From IMG/VR virus record IMGVR_UViG_3300030419_006812, positions 1-48,445 of that record: DNA of 48,445 bases. One strand, written 5' to 3'. The translations under genes were made by a program, and so were the position numbers. Shown here piece by piece: positions 19,075 to 28,868 of the stretch (its first letter is position 1; each line of letters opens with the position of its first letter). The notes beneath the pieces are model-generated. The model was not told the DNA's origin. It saw only the letters and a list, made by a program, of their open reading frames with translations, and did no database searches. Source of the stretch: a virus.

Positions 19075-20196
19075 TTAGTGACCCGCAACAACAACGCCCG
19101 TAAGAACGCGGTTGTCGACAACCATACGGCCTTCTTCAACTGCACCGAACCACCCCAGCTTTTGCTGGCGATTGCTGTACTGATCGTCAGCAATCAAGGT
19201 GAACTCAGCACCAGTTTCAGAATCAGTCGCTACCGCACGAATCAAGGATTCGCGAGAGCGATCAATACCGATCACCAGATCGTCCGAACCTGCTGAAAAG
19301 CCAACCTTGTCGGTCACAGTGGACGCACTTTGGAAGGTGCCAAACAGATTAACGAATTTACGATTTGGTCCTAGTTCGTTAACTTCCATCAACCCAATGC
19401 CATAGAGCTCAGGCACTCCCCCACTGGAGAATACTTGGTCCCTATAACCGTCAGGAGCGGCAATCGAAGTTCCGCCAGTGAGACTGGTAGAATTCTTCGT
19501 ATTTACCGGGTTGTAGGAAAGAGCACGAAGATCTTCCATCGTTTCCGGAGAAATGATGAGATCGGTGATTCCCTTGATGGCCTCGGTAGGAGTTCCACCC
19601 GTCCATGCCGTATTGATACGTTTGGCTCTTGTAACCAACTTGTTAAAGTCAGCCAAGGTGAAACCAAGCGTCTCGGAAGCTTGATCCATAACGTGAGGCA
19701 TGCCATTGGTCTCTGCGTCGGCGAGAGAACCAAGAACAAGATTGGCGGAAGTAGACTCCTGCTTGAGAAGAATTTCTTGCGCCACACGAGTCATGGACTT
19801 GCCAACAACATCCAAACGAGATTGCAAAGCATAGCGACGATCAAAGCTAACCGCACTATCCAAACGATAGGTGGTGAACTTAAGTTCGCTAGCGGTCGGC
19901 AACACTTGGTTGGTGGGAAGGCCCCCGGGAACCGTAGTGCTGTATACCTTAATGTAATCATCAGCATTGATGTCATAGTAAAGATCCAGCGGAAGGCTGG
20001 GGTTACTGTCAGCATTAAACTGAAATGAGCTAAAAAGATTGCTCAGAGTAGGAGCTTGATTGATGACTTCCGCCAGCACAGGACCCATGAATTCAGCCAA
20101 AGCGGCTTGAGCTTCATAAGCAATGTTGCGATCACGAGAGGCCATCGCCTTAATCAACTCTACTTGCTCGTCGGTTCTTTTAAGAGTAATATTCAT
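19075..20196 (-). CDS. Major capsid protein
   Basis: 373 residues with the features of HK97-fold capsid proteins of large phages: helical N-terminal arm, a region rich in small residues around VYSTTVPGGLPTNQVLPT, a long spine helix (VGKSMTRVAQEILLKQESTSANLVLGSL) and a C-terminal P-domain strand set (GFSAGSDDLVIGIDRSRESLIRAVATDSETGAEF). AAGGAGA Shine-Dalgarno upstream, terminator just after, and position after protease, scaffold and decoration genes all fit. No long N-terminal delta domain is present, consistent with scaffolding supplied by the upstream fused protease-scaffold. Confidence 0.9.
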   Translation of the reverse strand: MNITLKRTDEQVELIKAMASRDRNIAYEAQAALAEFMGPVLAEVINQAPTLSNLFSSFQFNADSNPSLPLDLYYDINADDYIKVYSTTVPGGLPTNQVLPTASELKFTTYRLDSAVSFDRRYALQSRLDVVGKSMTRVAQEILLKQESTSANLVLGSLADAETNGMPHVMDQASETLGFTLADFNKLVTRAKRINTAWTGGTPTEAIKGITDLIISPETMEDLRALSYNPVNTKNSTSLTGGTSIAAPDGYRDQVFSSGGVPELYGIGLMEVNELGPNRKFVNLFGTFQSASTVTDKVGFSAGSDDLVIGIDRSRESLIRAVATDSETGAEFTLIADDQYSNRQQKLGWFGAVEEGRMVVDNRVLTGVVVAGH

Positions 20197-20216
20197 TATA
20201 GTAATGTCTCCTTAAA

Positions 20217-20969
20217 TTAGTTACCGCAGTCAATGCGAGCAATGAAGTAGTGACCAGAAGTATTGGCAGAGCCTGTTCCAATGGAAGGTCCTGCAAACTG
20301 ATCCGCAGCTACGCCACGATTCAAGCGAATACCGGTACCAAGCACTTGACCTACAATTTGACGATGAGCCAAACGACTTGTAAGGCTCCCATCGACGCCC
20401 GTGGTTCCATCGACCCAAGCAGCATCGTCTTGTGCCACACCACTGACTTTACCAGCGGTTCCACCGGCCGTGTCATCACTAACAACAAGCCAATCACCCG
20501 GTGCAGGAAGGTCTCCATCAAGAGCATCAGGCAAACCGGCAGCAGCAGGGCTGGCAGCCAAGGTCACAACACCCTTAGTAAGAATAGGAGTAGCCTCTCC
20601 CGAAAGAACAGACTGGGTTTCCAGTTTCTTTTGCGGGTAGTAGAGCAACTTTTCATCGTTCTCATCATATTGAGCAGTCTGCAACAACGTTACGCCAAGA
20701 CAAGCTTGACCTGTAGTGGATGCATTGACTTTTAATGGGACCACTGGGTATTGATCGCGACCAATAAAAGGATAGTCCGTCTTACCAAGGTAAGATTGAG
20801 TCTCATATTGGATTGGATCAAGACTCAAGTCCCCAGCACTGACCTTCACAAAGATGCCCGCATCCCCTGCTCCGATGTCTGTAACTTTATTGTTAGCAGC
20901 ATCATTAGCAAAGAGATTTACAACATCTTCTTCAGCGTACTGACGAAATGGTAATAGTCTAATAGCCAT
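20217..20969 (-). CDS. Head decoration-like protein
   Basis: 250 residues, beta-rich. The N-terminus (MAIRLLPFRQYAEEDVVNLFA) leads into a strand pattern with GDWLVVSDDTAGGTAGKVSGV and a closing GHYFIARIDCGN. Position directly before the capsid gene and a barrel-like composition fit a capsid decoration or stabilising protein. Exact family not recognised. Confidence 0.7.
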   Translation of the reverse strand: MAIRLLPFRQYAEEDVVNLFANDAANNKVTDIGAGDAGIFVKVSAGDLSLDPIQYETQSYLGKTDYPFIGRDQYPVVPLKVNASTTGQACLGVTLLQTAQYDENDEKLLYYPQKKLETQSVLSGEATPILTKGVVTLAASPAAAGLPDALDGDLPAPGDWLVVSDDTAGGTAGKVSGVAQDDAAWVDGTTGVDGSLTSRLAHRQIVGQVLGTGIRLNRGVAADQFAGPSIGTGSANTSGHYFIARIDCGN

Positions 20970-20975
20970 AATTTT

Positions 20976-22598
20976 TTAGTATTTAACAGTAACATTTTCT
21001 TTTGAAAAAGCTTGAGAAAATTGCTCGCGCAACGAAGCTTCTTCAGCCGACGCTTCTTCGTTATTATTGAGAAGCGCAGCCGTCGATTCTTCTTCAGCAC
21101 TGTCGAGAATTTCTTCAACCGTTTCTTCGGAAGCTTGCGTTTCGGAAGCCACACTTTCGTTTAGTTCGGCCAATTTTTCCTCAACAGCTTCGTTGAGTTT
21201 TTCGGCAAACTGCTTTTCCTGCTCTTCAATAAAGGCTTTTGTCTTGTGAGACCACATGACAGCCAACTTTTCTTGGTAAGAGGAAAAAGCTTCTTCTTCA
21301 GCGGGTAATTCGCTAACTTCAGAAGCCACGATTTTAAGATCTTCTTCGCCCAACTCGAAACCTTCAGTAACTGAAGCCATGCGTTGGTTAAAGAGATCCT
21401 TAGCTTCACGGAGGCGCTTCGCTTCGGCCAGTTCTTCAAGTTGACTTTGCGTATCAGCAAGCGTTTGCTTCACTTCTTCCAGTTCAGTCGCAAGAGATTC
21501 TTGAGCCTGAGCGGCTTCAGCCAAAAGAGCGTCTTTGGCTTCCCTGTCGGCCTGCCATTGTTCGTCCTTTTGCTTGATAGCTTCCATCATTACCTTGGAG
21601 ACACTAGCAGCTGCTTCTTCGACATGCTGGCTATCACCAACTTTCTCAGAAAGCATACCTTCGATTTTTTCTAGTAGATCTTTAGTATCCATAGTTAATG
21701 CGTTTTCCTTGTTTACAGTTTCTGTTTCAAAAAGGGAACTATTTTTTTCTGCAGCAGCATTTTTAATATAGTTTTCACAATTACAAACTTCTATTTTTTC
21801 TTGTGCGGCCTGAGGGGCTTCGCTGATTTCGTCAGGGTTGATTTTAACTCTTTTTTCGTTTTCTACAATCACCCCTTCTACATCAGCAGCGGGATTCGCG
21901 GTAAACCCAATGCCGAGAGGATAAATCTCTCCCACCACCAAACGGTTTACAATGGTCCCATCATCCATCTCTCCATCCCCGTCATAAGCTTTTAAATATT
22001 TACTTAATTCTTTTATTTGACTTTTTTCGGTAATAACTTCCGCTTCGCTAAGGTCTTTACTCCCTACTGCAATATAATAGTCATTAAAGCCAATTTCCCA
22101 ACTTGCTGATACCACATTTTCAAATTCCTCTCCGGCCCCCGTTTGTTCGAGCATCCGGGCGAACGCTGGATTTACTACTTTATATACTAATGCTCCCAAA
22201 GCAATATTAAAAGGGCCCTCGGAACCTCGGACCATTTCATCCGTAATTAATTCATTCTCACCAAAAGAACTAAAAGAGGCGGAAATTATATGACCTACAA
22301 TATTTTGTTTATTATGTTCTATATTTGTAGGTTTATTAATAAAATAATCTTTAATGGCAATAGCGGTATCAGTATCAATACCATCTCCATTTTTATTAAA
22401 TCGATTAACAACCGCCCCATTAAAAGCAACTCCCAATAAATCAATATTTTTGGATAAATCGACTTCGGGAGGCAACAAAGGCCTCAAATTATCCAGCGAT
22501 GCTTCGCTAATTCCCCATCGCTGACACGAACCTTCAGCACAGGAAGCTTTTACAGAACTCTGGAATTTACTAGTATATTTAAAAGGTGTATCGCTCAT
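20976..22598 (-). CDS. Prohead protease fused to scaffolding core
   Basis: 540 residues in two parts. Residues 50-250 look like a prohead maturation protease: NKPTNIEHNKQNIVGHI with His95, and VVSASWEIGF with candidate catalytic Ser164/Ser166, matching the His/Ser pattern of herpes-type (T4 gp21-like) protease folds. From about 290 to the end is a long Glu/Ala-rich coiled coil with the look of a scaffold, ending in SFSKENVTVKY. Fusion of protease and scaffold is known in other phages. It would drive prohead assembly and then digest itself. A late box lies immediately before the start. Confidence 0.82.
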   Translation of the reverse strand: MSDTPFKYTSKFQSSVKASCAEGSCQRWGISEASLDNLRPLLPPEVDLSKNIDLLGVAFNGAVVNRFNKNGDGIDTDTAIAIKDYFINKPTNIEHNKQNIVGHIISASFSSFGENELITDEMVRGSEGPFNIALGALVYKVVNPAFARMLEQTGAGEEFENVVSASWEIGFNDYYIAVGSKDLSEAEVITEKSQIKELSKYLKAYDGDGEMDDGTIVNRLVVGEIYPLGIGFTANPAADVEGVIVENEKRVKINPDEISEAPQAAQEKIEVCNCENYIKNAAAEKNSSLFETETVNKENALTMDTKDLLEKIEGMLSEKVGDSQHVEEAAASVSKVMMEAIKQKDEQWQADREAKDALLAEAAQAQESLATELEEVKQTLADTQSQLEELAEAKRLREAKDLFNQRMASVTEGFELGEEDLKIVASEVSELPAEEEAFSSYQEKLAVMWSHKTKAFIEEQEKQFAEKLNEAVEEKLAELNESVASETQASEETVEEILDSAEEESTAALLNNNEEASAEEASLREQFSQAFSKENVTVKY

Positions 22599-22600
22599 AC

Positions 22601-22612
22601 GCTTATATACAC
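22601..22612 (-). promoter_or_regulatory. Late-type promoter box GTGTATATAAGC
   Basis: Ends three bases before the ATG of the protease-scaffold gene, implying an mRNA with little or no leader. No Shine-Dalgarno is visible there. Confidence 0.55.
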
Positions 22613-22626
22613 CAACTTCTACTAAT

Positions 22627-23838
22627 TTAGTAACAAGTCGGACAATTCAGAGGGGCGGTGCTTTTCTTCATTTCACTTTTTACGTCCCCTTCGTCCTCTT
22701 TTTTGTCTTTTTTGAGGTCAGAGATTTCTTTTTCTAAATTTTTAATAGCATCTTTATGATGCTTTATTTTTTCGCGTAAAGACTCGTGGTCGATTTCGTC
22801 TTTATCTTGACGATCCTCATCTCTGTCCATTCTTTCATGGCGCTCACGATCCGTTTCAGCGGTATCTACCACAATGTCTTGTTTTTCCATATCGAGATTG
22901 TTGATAGGCGCCCGCGTAAGGTAGTCTCCGGGAGCAAGGTCGGGAATTCCGGCGTCAGCTTCTTTTTTCTTGTCTTTGTCGTCGTCCTTGTCTTCGTCTT
23001 TTTTGTCCCCACCTTTCTTTTTCCGAATCATTTCAAGAAACTTCTCTTTGGCTGCTTTTTGTTTGTCGGTAGCGGCCTCCGCTTCTTTCTTCTTGTCGTA
23101 CTTAATATCTTTTTTGAGATCATGAATCTCAACGCTTTTCTTTTCGGACGGTTTGCCCTTTTTAAGCTTCTTTATTTTATCCTCGTCATCTTCGACGGCA
23201 TCTTTATGATGCTCTTTCTTTTCTTTTTTATCATCCCTTTTAAGCTCCTTGGTGTCAATCTTCTCCCAATCTTTAGCCGAAGATTCATCCTTCCATGTTT
23301 TAGGCAACGAGCTTTCGCACCCTAATTTCTTGGCTCGTGCAGTAAGTTTGCGTTTGAACTCTTCAAAACTCATGGAACCTTTATACATTCCCCACGTACT
23401 TACAGCGGCCCGCACATTCTTACAGGAAACTACTGGAAAAGAGCGCCGCTTAGGATCTAAAAATGCACTATCCGGCAATTCACTTCTTTTTTTGCCGTCA
23501 AAACGCTCGGCGCCCAATGCCGCTTCTTCCGAAACTTCTATATTAGCTTGGTGGGCACGTGCTTTTATTTTAATAAAACTTTCCGCTTTAGCCTCGGAAG
23601 GAAGTGAGGATTTTCCTAAATCTTCGACCGAACGCTTAATATGGAGATCAGTCCATAAGGGAAATTGACGTAAAGAGCGCGGAACAGTGCGATCTGTTTC
23701 ATCTTTGCTTCCTCCCGCTTTAATGTAAGCAAAATCTGCATCGGGACGATTATGCGTCTCTTTACGCTCTTTCTCTTCAGCTAGCAGCTCAGCAAGCTTT
23801 TCCGAGTTCTTGACCTGTTTAGAAAAATCGAATTCCAT
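22627..23838 (-). CDS. Charged scaffold-like protein with a capsid-associated N-terminal domain
   Basis: 403 residues. Residues about 121-173 contain LPDSAFLDPKRRSFPV, NVRAAVSTW and a KLTARAKKLG helix, a pattern I associate with a domain often found in phage prohead genes (DUF6582-like). After residue 180 the protein is almost entirely Lys/Asp/Glu with predicted coiled coils, and it ends in CPTCY. It lies between portal and protease genes. A second scaffold or internal head protein is likely; the role is inferred. Confidence 0.65.
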   Translation of the reverse strand: MEFDFSKQVKNSEKLAELLAEEKERKETHNRPDADFAYIKAGGSKDETDRTVPRSLRQFPLWTDLHIKRSVEDLGKSSLPSEAKAESFIKIKARAHQANIEVSEEAALGAERFDGKKRSELPDSAFLDPKRRSFPVVSCKNVRAAVSTWGMYKGSMSFEEFKRKLTARAKKLGCESSLPKTWKDESSAKDWEKIDTKELKRDDKKEKKEHHKDAVEDDEDKIKKLKKGKPSEKKSVEIHDLKKDIKYDKKKEAEAATDKQKAAKEKFLEMIRKKKGGDKKDEDKDDDKDKKKEADAGIPDLAPGDYLTRAPINNLDMEKQDIVVDTAETDRERHERMDRDEDRQDKDEIDHESLREKIKHHKDAIKNLEKEISDLKKDKKEDEGDVKSEMKKSTAPLNCPTCY

Positions 23839-23850
23839 AATAATAAAAAG

Positions 23851-25998
23851 TTACTTATTCTTCTTTACACTCCTTTTTGTGGTTTGTGAATTTTTTTCTT
23901 GACTCTGAGCGTGATACACTAATGCCGCCGGATATATTTCCAATTGGTGCTCAACGGAAGCCTCAAGAACCCCAATCAAGGGGTCTAAAGTTTCGATAGC
24001 ACTAAAATCAGAAATGCATTCTTTTATCTGGGGCTCCCATTCATGTTTTTCTCGAGCCATGATGACATTTTTGCATAAGTTGTCAAGAAGGCCTTTTTTC
24101 TCGGCGGATAATCTTTTTATTTTATGAGAAGCTTTCATCTCATCTCTCGCATAAGAAAATAAACTCTCTACATCGTGCACAATCGTGGCTACATCTTGGG
24201 TAGACAACACGTCCGAAGCAAAGGCGGGGCGCCCGTGTTTAGTGGTACCACTAGGCCTTCCTCTTTCGGTAGGAACATTTTTCCGAGGGGTCCCTACAGT
24301 AACGGGGCCCGGCCCCGGCTCGACCCTTTCATCGTCTACTACATTTTGTACGACAGGCGTTTTGTCTTCAGGTTGGTTGGTCTTCGTGGGTTGGCCTTTA
24401 TCGCCTTCTTCTCCCACGTCGGGCATCAACGGTTGACCCCCTACTAGAGGTGTATAATAGCCCTTTTGACGCTCGTCAATATAAGCTTCCTGCTTTCGGT
24501 CCAATTCATCCGTTTCCGGATAAAGTCCCGTTTTGATTGTTTGAATGCCTTGTTCTGGAGTAAGAATGCCTAGCTCCATCAAACGAGTCGTTACGCGTTG
24601 AAGCTGTACCTCGTCTTTAATATCTATTTCTTGGAATTTAATATAAGGATACTTTCTGAAACCTAAATTCTGACAAACTAATTTTACCTGAGGTTGTAAA
24701 AAATCATTCAAGAATGCATTTCTGGCTTCTTTAAGTCTCTCTAAAAATATTTGAGCTTTTACTTGAGTATTACTATAACGTTCATGTCCTACTACCACAT
24801 TCTGCAAAGCTTCTTTAATGTCTTGATCTACAATTTTATATTTTTCTGGACCCAATACTCTATTTAAATCAGGAATAATAAATTCCGCTTTAGTGGTATA
24901 ATCACTGACCAATACTCGACCTATGCTCTCGTTCTGAAATAAAGTCTGCATAGCCTTGAGATTGTGTGGGTTTATTCCCCCTTTGTCAGGAGTATTGCCC
25001 ATAGTGATTAATAGAATTACATTCTCGATGGTGCGCGTAATGGCTTGGTCCACCTTTTTTAACTCTAACTTCCAATTAAGATCATCCAGCACCGGAAAAC
25101 CAAAAGGAATAGCAAAAGGCTCATAGTCTTGTTTTTTGTAAAAAGAAAAAGTTAGCTTATCAGGATCCAACTCCATGGAAATGCCATCATACCCATACCC
25201 TCCCTTTTTAATAAGCTCTTGGGTTTTTTTAGGAAACCCCTTTAGCACCTCTTTGTCGTAAGGGGTTTTAGGATCTTGCAACCGCTCTAACTCAAACTCC
25301 GATAAGACTTTTCGATATACTTGGCCTTGAAAATTAGTATTGCGTACAGTAGCTATGTCATAAGGATTAAGAAATATATACTTAATGGGAACCTCTCCCG
25401 GTTTTATATACTCAGATCCATAAATCGTGGAAAGCTTGGCAAAATCTTCAGTAGTAAACTTACTATCTATACGGTAAATAAAAACATTTCCACTCCGGTA
25501 ATATTCTCTAAAATATTGATCCTTGAGATTCCAAATTTTTATTTTCTGCATCCACTTATCAATAAAGTTTCGCGACTTCTCCGTGCCTCCTTCGATGTAA
25601 AGTTCGGTATTGGCAAACTCGGCCATTATATCAATGACATTACGAAAAATAGCTATATTCGCATAGGCTTTTTGGCATAAGACGATAGCATTCCGAATAT
25701 CTGCTCCCCCTTTGTAATAATTAAAAGGCAGCGGCCCTTCCCAAATATTCGCGTACTTCCAGAGTTTCGGGACAATGGTAGCTGCATTCATTCGCGTTTG
25801 AGTCCGCTGAACGCTTCCTGTCTCACCCGACCCACTGCGGTTATAAGCTTTAGATTCTCTCGTGTAAAAAGCATCCCCTGCTGTTGCAGGCTCCCACTCG
25901 GGCTTAATGCCCTGAGTTTCTCGCATAAGTTCGTCTACGCTTTTATTCTTAAATTTATCCCAGTATGGGGACTTCTTGGTATATTTACGTTTAGGCAT
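23851..25998 (-). CDS. Portal protein
   Basis: 715 residues, a normal size for a large-phage portal. The N-terminal wing region (FRNVIDIMAEFANTELYIEGG; YFREYYRSGNVFIYRID), a stem helix region near 330-430 (VDQAITRTIENVILLITMGN), and a disordered Pro/Gly linker near 545-610 before a helical C-terminus. It sits directly after the terminase gene as usual. It forms the dodecameric DNA channel at one capsid vertex. A late box with good GGGAG Shine-Dalgarno precedes it. Confidence 0.9.
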   Translation of the reverse strand: MPKRKYTKKSPYWDKFKNKSVDELMRETQGIKPEWEPATAGDAFYTRESKAYNRSGSGETGSVQRTQTRMNAATIVPKLWKYANIWEGPLPFNYYKGGADIRNAIVLCQKAYANIAIFRNVIDIMAEFANTELYIEGGTEKSRNFIDKWMQKIKIWNLKDQYFREYYRSGNVFIYRIDSKFTTEDFAKLSTIYGSEYIKPGEVPIKYIFLNPYDIATVRNTNFQGQVYRKVLSEFELERLQDPKTPYDKEVLKGFPKKTQELIKKGGYGYDGISMELDPDKLTFSFYKKQDYEPFAIPFGFPVLDDLNWKLELKKVDQAITRTIENVILLITMGNTPDKGGINPHNLKAMQTLFQNESIGRVLVSDYTTKAEFIIPDLNRVLGPEKYKIVDQDIKEALQNVVVGHERYSNTQVKAQIFLERLKEARNAFLNDFLQPQVKLVCQNLGFRKYPYIKFQEIDIKDEVQLQRVTTRLMELGILTPEQGIQTIKTGLYPETDELDRKQEAYIDERQKGYYTPLVGGQPLMPDVGEEGDKGQPTKTNQPEDKTPVVQNVVDDERVEPGPGPVTVGTPRKNVPTERGRPSGTTKHGRPAFASDVLSTQDVATIVHDVESLFSYARDEMKASHKIKRLSAEKKGLLDNLCKNVIMAREKHEWEPQIKECISDFSAIETLDPLIGVLEASVEHQLEIYPAALVYHAQSQEKNSQTTKRSVKKNK

Positions 25999-26000
25999 CT

Positions 26001-26015
26001 CCCTTTATAATACAC
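26001..26015 (-). promoter_or_regulatory. Late-type promoter box and ribosome site before portal gene
   Basis: GTGTATTATAAAGGG on the minus strand: the GTGTA box runs directly into an AAAGGGAG Shine-Dalgarno four bases before... the ATG region, leaving a very short leader. Confidence 0.5.
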
Positions 26016-26060
26016 TAAAGAAAATTAAAAGTCTAACAAAAGTTAAAAGTCAACTTTAAC

Positions 26061-27938
26061 TTATGCTATGAACATTGGCGCAAAGGTGGCTTGAAGATCT
26101 TCCGCTTGTAGATTGCTAAAGTCGTAATATATCTTTACCATCCAATTACCCAAAACCAAAGCTGAATAAGAGTCTTTACGTACTTTGTCGGGCCCGGTTT
26201 GCCTTTTTAGATTAGGGGGTAGGTTAAAAGTTTGAGTACCTTGGGGAGAAGTTGTGATTTGAATAAGCGCGCACTCTGTTTTGGTTAATTCAAGAGTATC
26301 GTATTGATGCTCGATAAAATCAATCATTTTAGCTCCCGCATCTTTTTCTCCCAATAAGTCTCCGGTCCGCAAAAAGTTTAACTTTGAAATAGGGATCTTT
26401 TTAGATCGTTGGATTTTATAATTATCATTCACTGCTCTCGACGCAAAAAATATTTTACGGTGGTCAAAATTAGCTTGAAGTAATTCATTAGCAGTTCTAA
26501 TCCATTGAGAGGTAGGCTTTCTCAAAATACATATTCTTTGAGAGTTTAAATCATATTGAGATTTAGCTTCTTTCAAAGCCTTTTGATAATCTTCAGGATT
26601 ATCGAAATTGGTGTCAATAGTTTTGATATTAATGTTATTTTTCTTAAAAAGCGCGCTTTCGTTGCAAGCGCTCAAAAACTGCACTCCACCATTGTAATCT
26701 CCTACCATAGCGACGATATTAAAATGCTTTAAAAGGTAATGAAAGTAAAAGATATGATCTTTCATTCGGGCGCCGGGAACTGCGTAGCTATGTACCACGG
26801 TTCCTATACCTGTCTCATCATGGAGTTTAAAAACTTGGATAGCAAAATTATCACTACTCTCACTTTCGGCCCAACTGGGGTCAAAAGCTAACAAGTATTT
26901 ATCGTCGGGGTCTCCAGCCACCTCCACACAAGGGGAATCTCCATCGGCTACCGTACAGGCCGCCATTTTGGAAATCTTAAAGTAGCCCGAACTATCATCA
27001 GTAAAAACAGCCCCAAACTCTCGATCAAACTGGCTTTGGCTCATGCTGGCCTTTGCTTGGTTTATGAGGTTTTGGTCATAAAGCTGCTTTGGAGCACAAT
27101 CGTAACTAAAATGCATGATGGTCCGATGAGCCGTACTATCCTTTTCTACCTCATGGCCCCCTATTAACCCCTCGAATTTCTCATACAATTTGTACATGTA
27201 CTCAAATTTATAAGAAGCGGAGGACAACATAATGAGTTTATTGTTGGGCCACTTATAGCGGTCCTCCTCTCGCATCTCGCCTCTAGCGATCAACTCGGTT
27301 TCGAGGTTATAAATATCCTCGCGTTCCGTAGGGTTTTCTACTACCGACAAGAAAGGCACTATAACTTCATTATATATTTTCTCCGGCATTAGCAAAAACT
27401 CATCAATAATAATTCGATGAAAACGAAAACCACGCAGCTTTTCACCATCGCCCAAGGGCAACGCATGAATTTTACTAGTGCCAAACTCCATCGTCCACTG
27501 ATCGTTGTTTTTGGCTTTACGGGTCATGCATTGAGCCAATAAGGCTGCTTCGGGCTTTGCCATGATATCTTCTATTTTACGAAATATCATTTTAGCTTGG
27601 CGGAATGATTTAGAAAGAATTCCTATTTCTACTCCTTGATGCAAAATTGCATCCATAAAGGCAAAGATGCCAGTCGTAAACGATTTAGACATTCCCCGAG
27701 ACCATACCCCCATAAAATAGTCCGTTTCGAACATAGCTTTAATTGCCATATGTTGAAAAGGAAATAATTTAATACCACTTAAAGTATCCACTCCAAAAGT
27801 AATATTATTACGAAGAAATTTATATAATAATATTTTCGCTTCCCGTTCCTCTAGAAATCCTTTTTTATTTAAGATTTCTTGATTAATCGCGGATGAATAA
27901 TTATCACGGATTTCTTGGGTACCATCAATCCATGTCAT
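26061..27938 (-). CDS. Terminase large subunit
   Basis: 625 residues. ATPase domain: adenine-binding FPFQHM near 59-64, Walker A WSRGMSKS (79-86), Walker B RIIIDE (175-180), coupling motif LSSAS near 238-242. RNase H-like nuclease: Asp353 in LLAFDPSWAE and Asp414 in MVGDYNGG. It pumps DNA through the portal and cuts it. The start overlaps the end of the zinc-finger/ERCC4 gene by 14 bases. No convincing small subunit was found in the window. Confidence 0.95.
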   Translation of the reverse strand: MTWIDGTQEIRDNYSSAINQEILNKKGFLEEREAKILLYKFLRNNITFGVDTLSGIKLFPFQHMAIKAMFETDYFMGVWSRGMSKSFTTGIFAFMDAILHQGVEIGILSKSFRQAKMIFRKIEDIMAKPEAALLAQCMTRKAKNNDQWTMEFGTSKIHALPLGDGEKLRGFRFHRIIIDEFLLMPEKIYNEVIVPFLSVVENPTEREDIYNLETELIARGEMREEDRYKWPNNKLIMLSSASYKFEYMYKLYEKFEGLIGGHEVEKDSTAHRTIMHFSYDCAPKQLYDQNLINQAKASMSQSQFDREFGAVFTDDSSGYFKISKMAACTVADGDSPCVEVAGDPDDKYLLAFDPSWAESESSDNFAIQVFKLHDETGIGTVVHSYAVPGARMKDHIFYFHYLLKHFNIVAMVGDYNGGVQFLSACNESALFKKNNINIKTIDTNFDNPEDYQKALKEAKSQYDLNSQRICILRKPTSQWIRTANELLQANFDHRKIFFASRAVNDNYKIQRSKKIPISKLNFLRTGDLLGEKDAGAKMIDFIEHQYDTLELTKTECALIQITTSPQGTQTFNLPPNLKRQTGPDKVRKDSYSALVLGNWMVKIYYDFSNLQAEDLQATFAPMFIA

Positions 27939-28863
27939 GATTATCTAAATAATATTGTAAATCTACATTCCACAATTTGGGGCCATGATATAATAATTTA
28001 GGAATTAATCGGGCTGAATTAATTCTTCCACCAGTAAAAATAAATTGGCAAGAACCTTTATATTTATGAGTAAACTCTCGCATATTATGCCATATATAAG
28101 GAAGATTAGATTTGTAAGAACCAAAGTTATTGTTTTTCTTTATATTGCTTATGCTGCTCTCGACAACCACATATAAGAAAGCATTGAATCGTCTAGCTCT
28201 TTTTAATTCCCGCTCAAAACGGCTTTTCCCGCCCCCTAGAGTGCCCTTAAAGTCGCTTTCGCTCTTTCGGTCAACATAGGTATAGTTATAGTGTTCTCCT
28301 CCCATTGTATAGTCTCCAAAGTCGAGCTTGAGCCCAGAGGACTTCTTGAAGCTCAAGGGCTTCTGTTCCCGAGTGTCTACAAATATTTCTATATCTTCCA
28401 GATATTCTTCTTCTTGAGGAAAAGCTTTTAACATTGGTTGGCTGAACAAAGGTCTTATGTTCAGCATTTCGCAGGCCGCGAAATAACTCCCAAACATCTT
28501 TTGATATAATTTAATAGGTGGTAATTTATTTAATTCTATTTCTAGATGATTAGGTGCATACTTTAATTGTTTTCTTTCTATTCTATTCTCTAGTTGTTTT
28601 AGTATATATTCTTTTACTTCTGCCTTAGGAGCTTTATCACACCATTTAAGCATTTGACCTCTGGTTGAAAAGTCATTATTAAAATAATCCTCTTTATTTT
28701 TAAAAGGTAATAATTCTTGAGTCCATTTGTTTTTACGGGGATAGTGAGTGGTATAATACTCGCCCATAGTCATATTGTGGGCCTTCAGGTGTTTATGCAA
28801 GCCGTTGTCTGATTTAAACTGTTGGTTGCATTCCATACAAGTAACTTGAGTGTCTGAACCCAT
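27925..28863 (-). CDS. C2H2 zinc finger plus ERCC4-type nuclease
   Basis: 312 residues. Cys9, Cys12, His25 and His29 form a C2H2 finger, followed by a conserved-looking MTMGEYYTTHYPRKN segment. Residues 158-225 carry the ERCC4/XPF nuclease pattern: FVDTREQKPLSF (Asp163), FGDYTMG (183-187) and VDRKS (197-201). The gene overlaps the terminase start, and similar genes are common next to terminases in large phages. It probably cuts branched or specific DNA during packaging or replication; a homing-type role is an alternative. Confidence 0.82.
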   Translation of the reverse strand: MGSDTQVTCMECNQQFKSDNGLHKHLKAHNMTMGEYYTTHYPRKNKWTQELLPFKNKEDYFNNDFSTRGQMLKWCDKAPKAEVKEYILKQLENRIERKQLKYAPNHLEIELNKLPPIKLYQKMFGSYFAACEMLNIRPLFSQPMLKAFPQEEEYLEDIEIFVDTREQKPLSFKKSSGLKLDFGDYTMGGEHYNYTYVDRKSESDFKGTLGGGKSRFERELKRARRFNAFLYVVVESSISNIKKNNNFGSYKSNLPYIWHNMREFTHKYKGSCQFIFTGGRINSARLIPKLLYHGPKLWNVDLQYYLDNHDMD

Positions 28864-28868
28864 AATTT

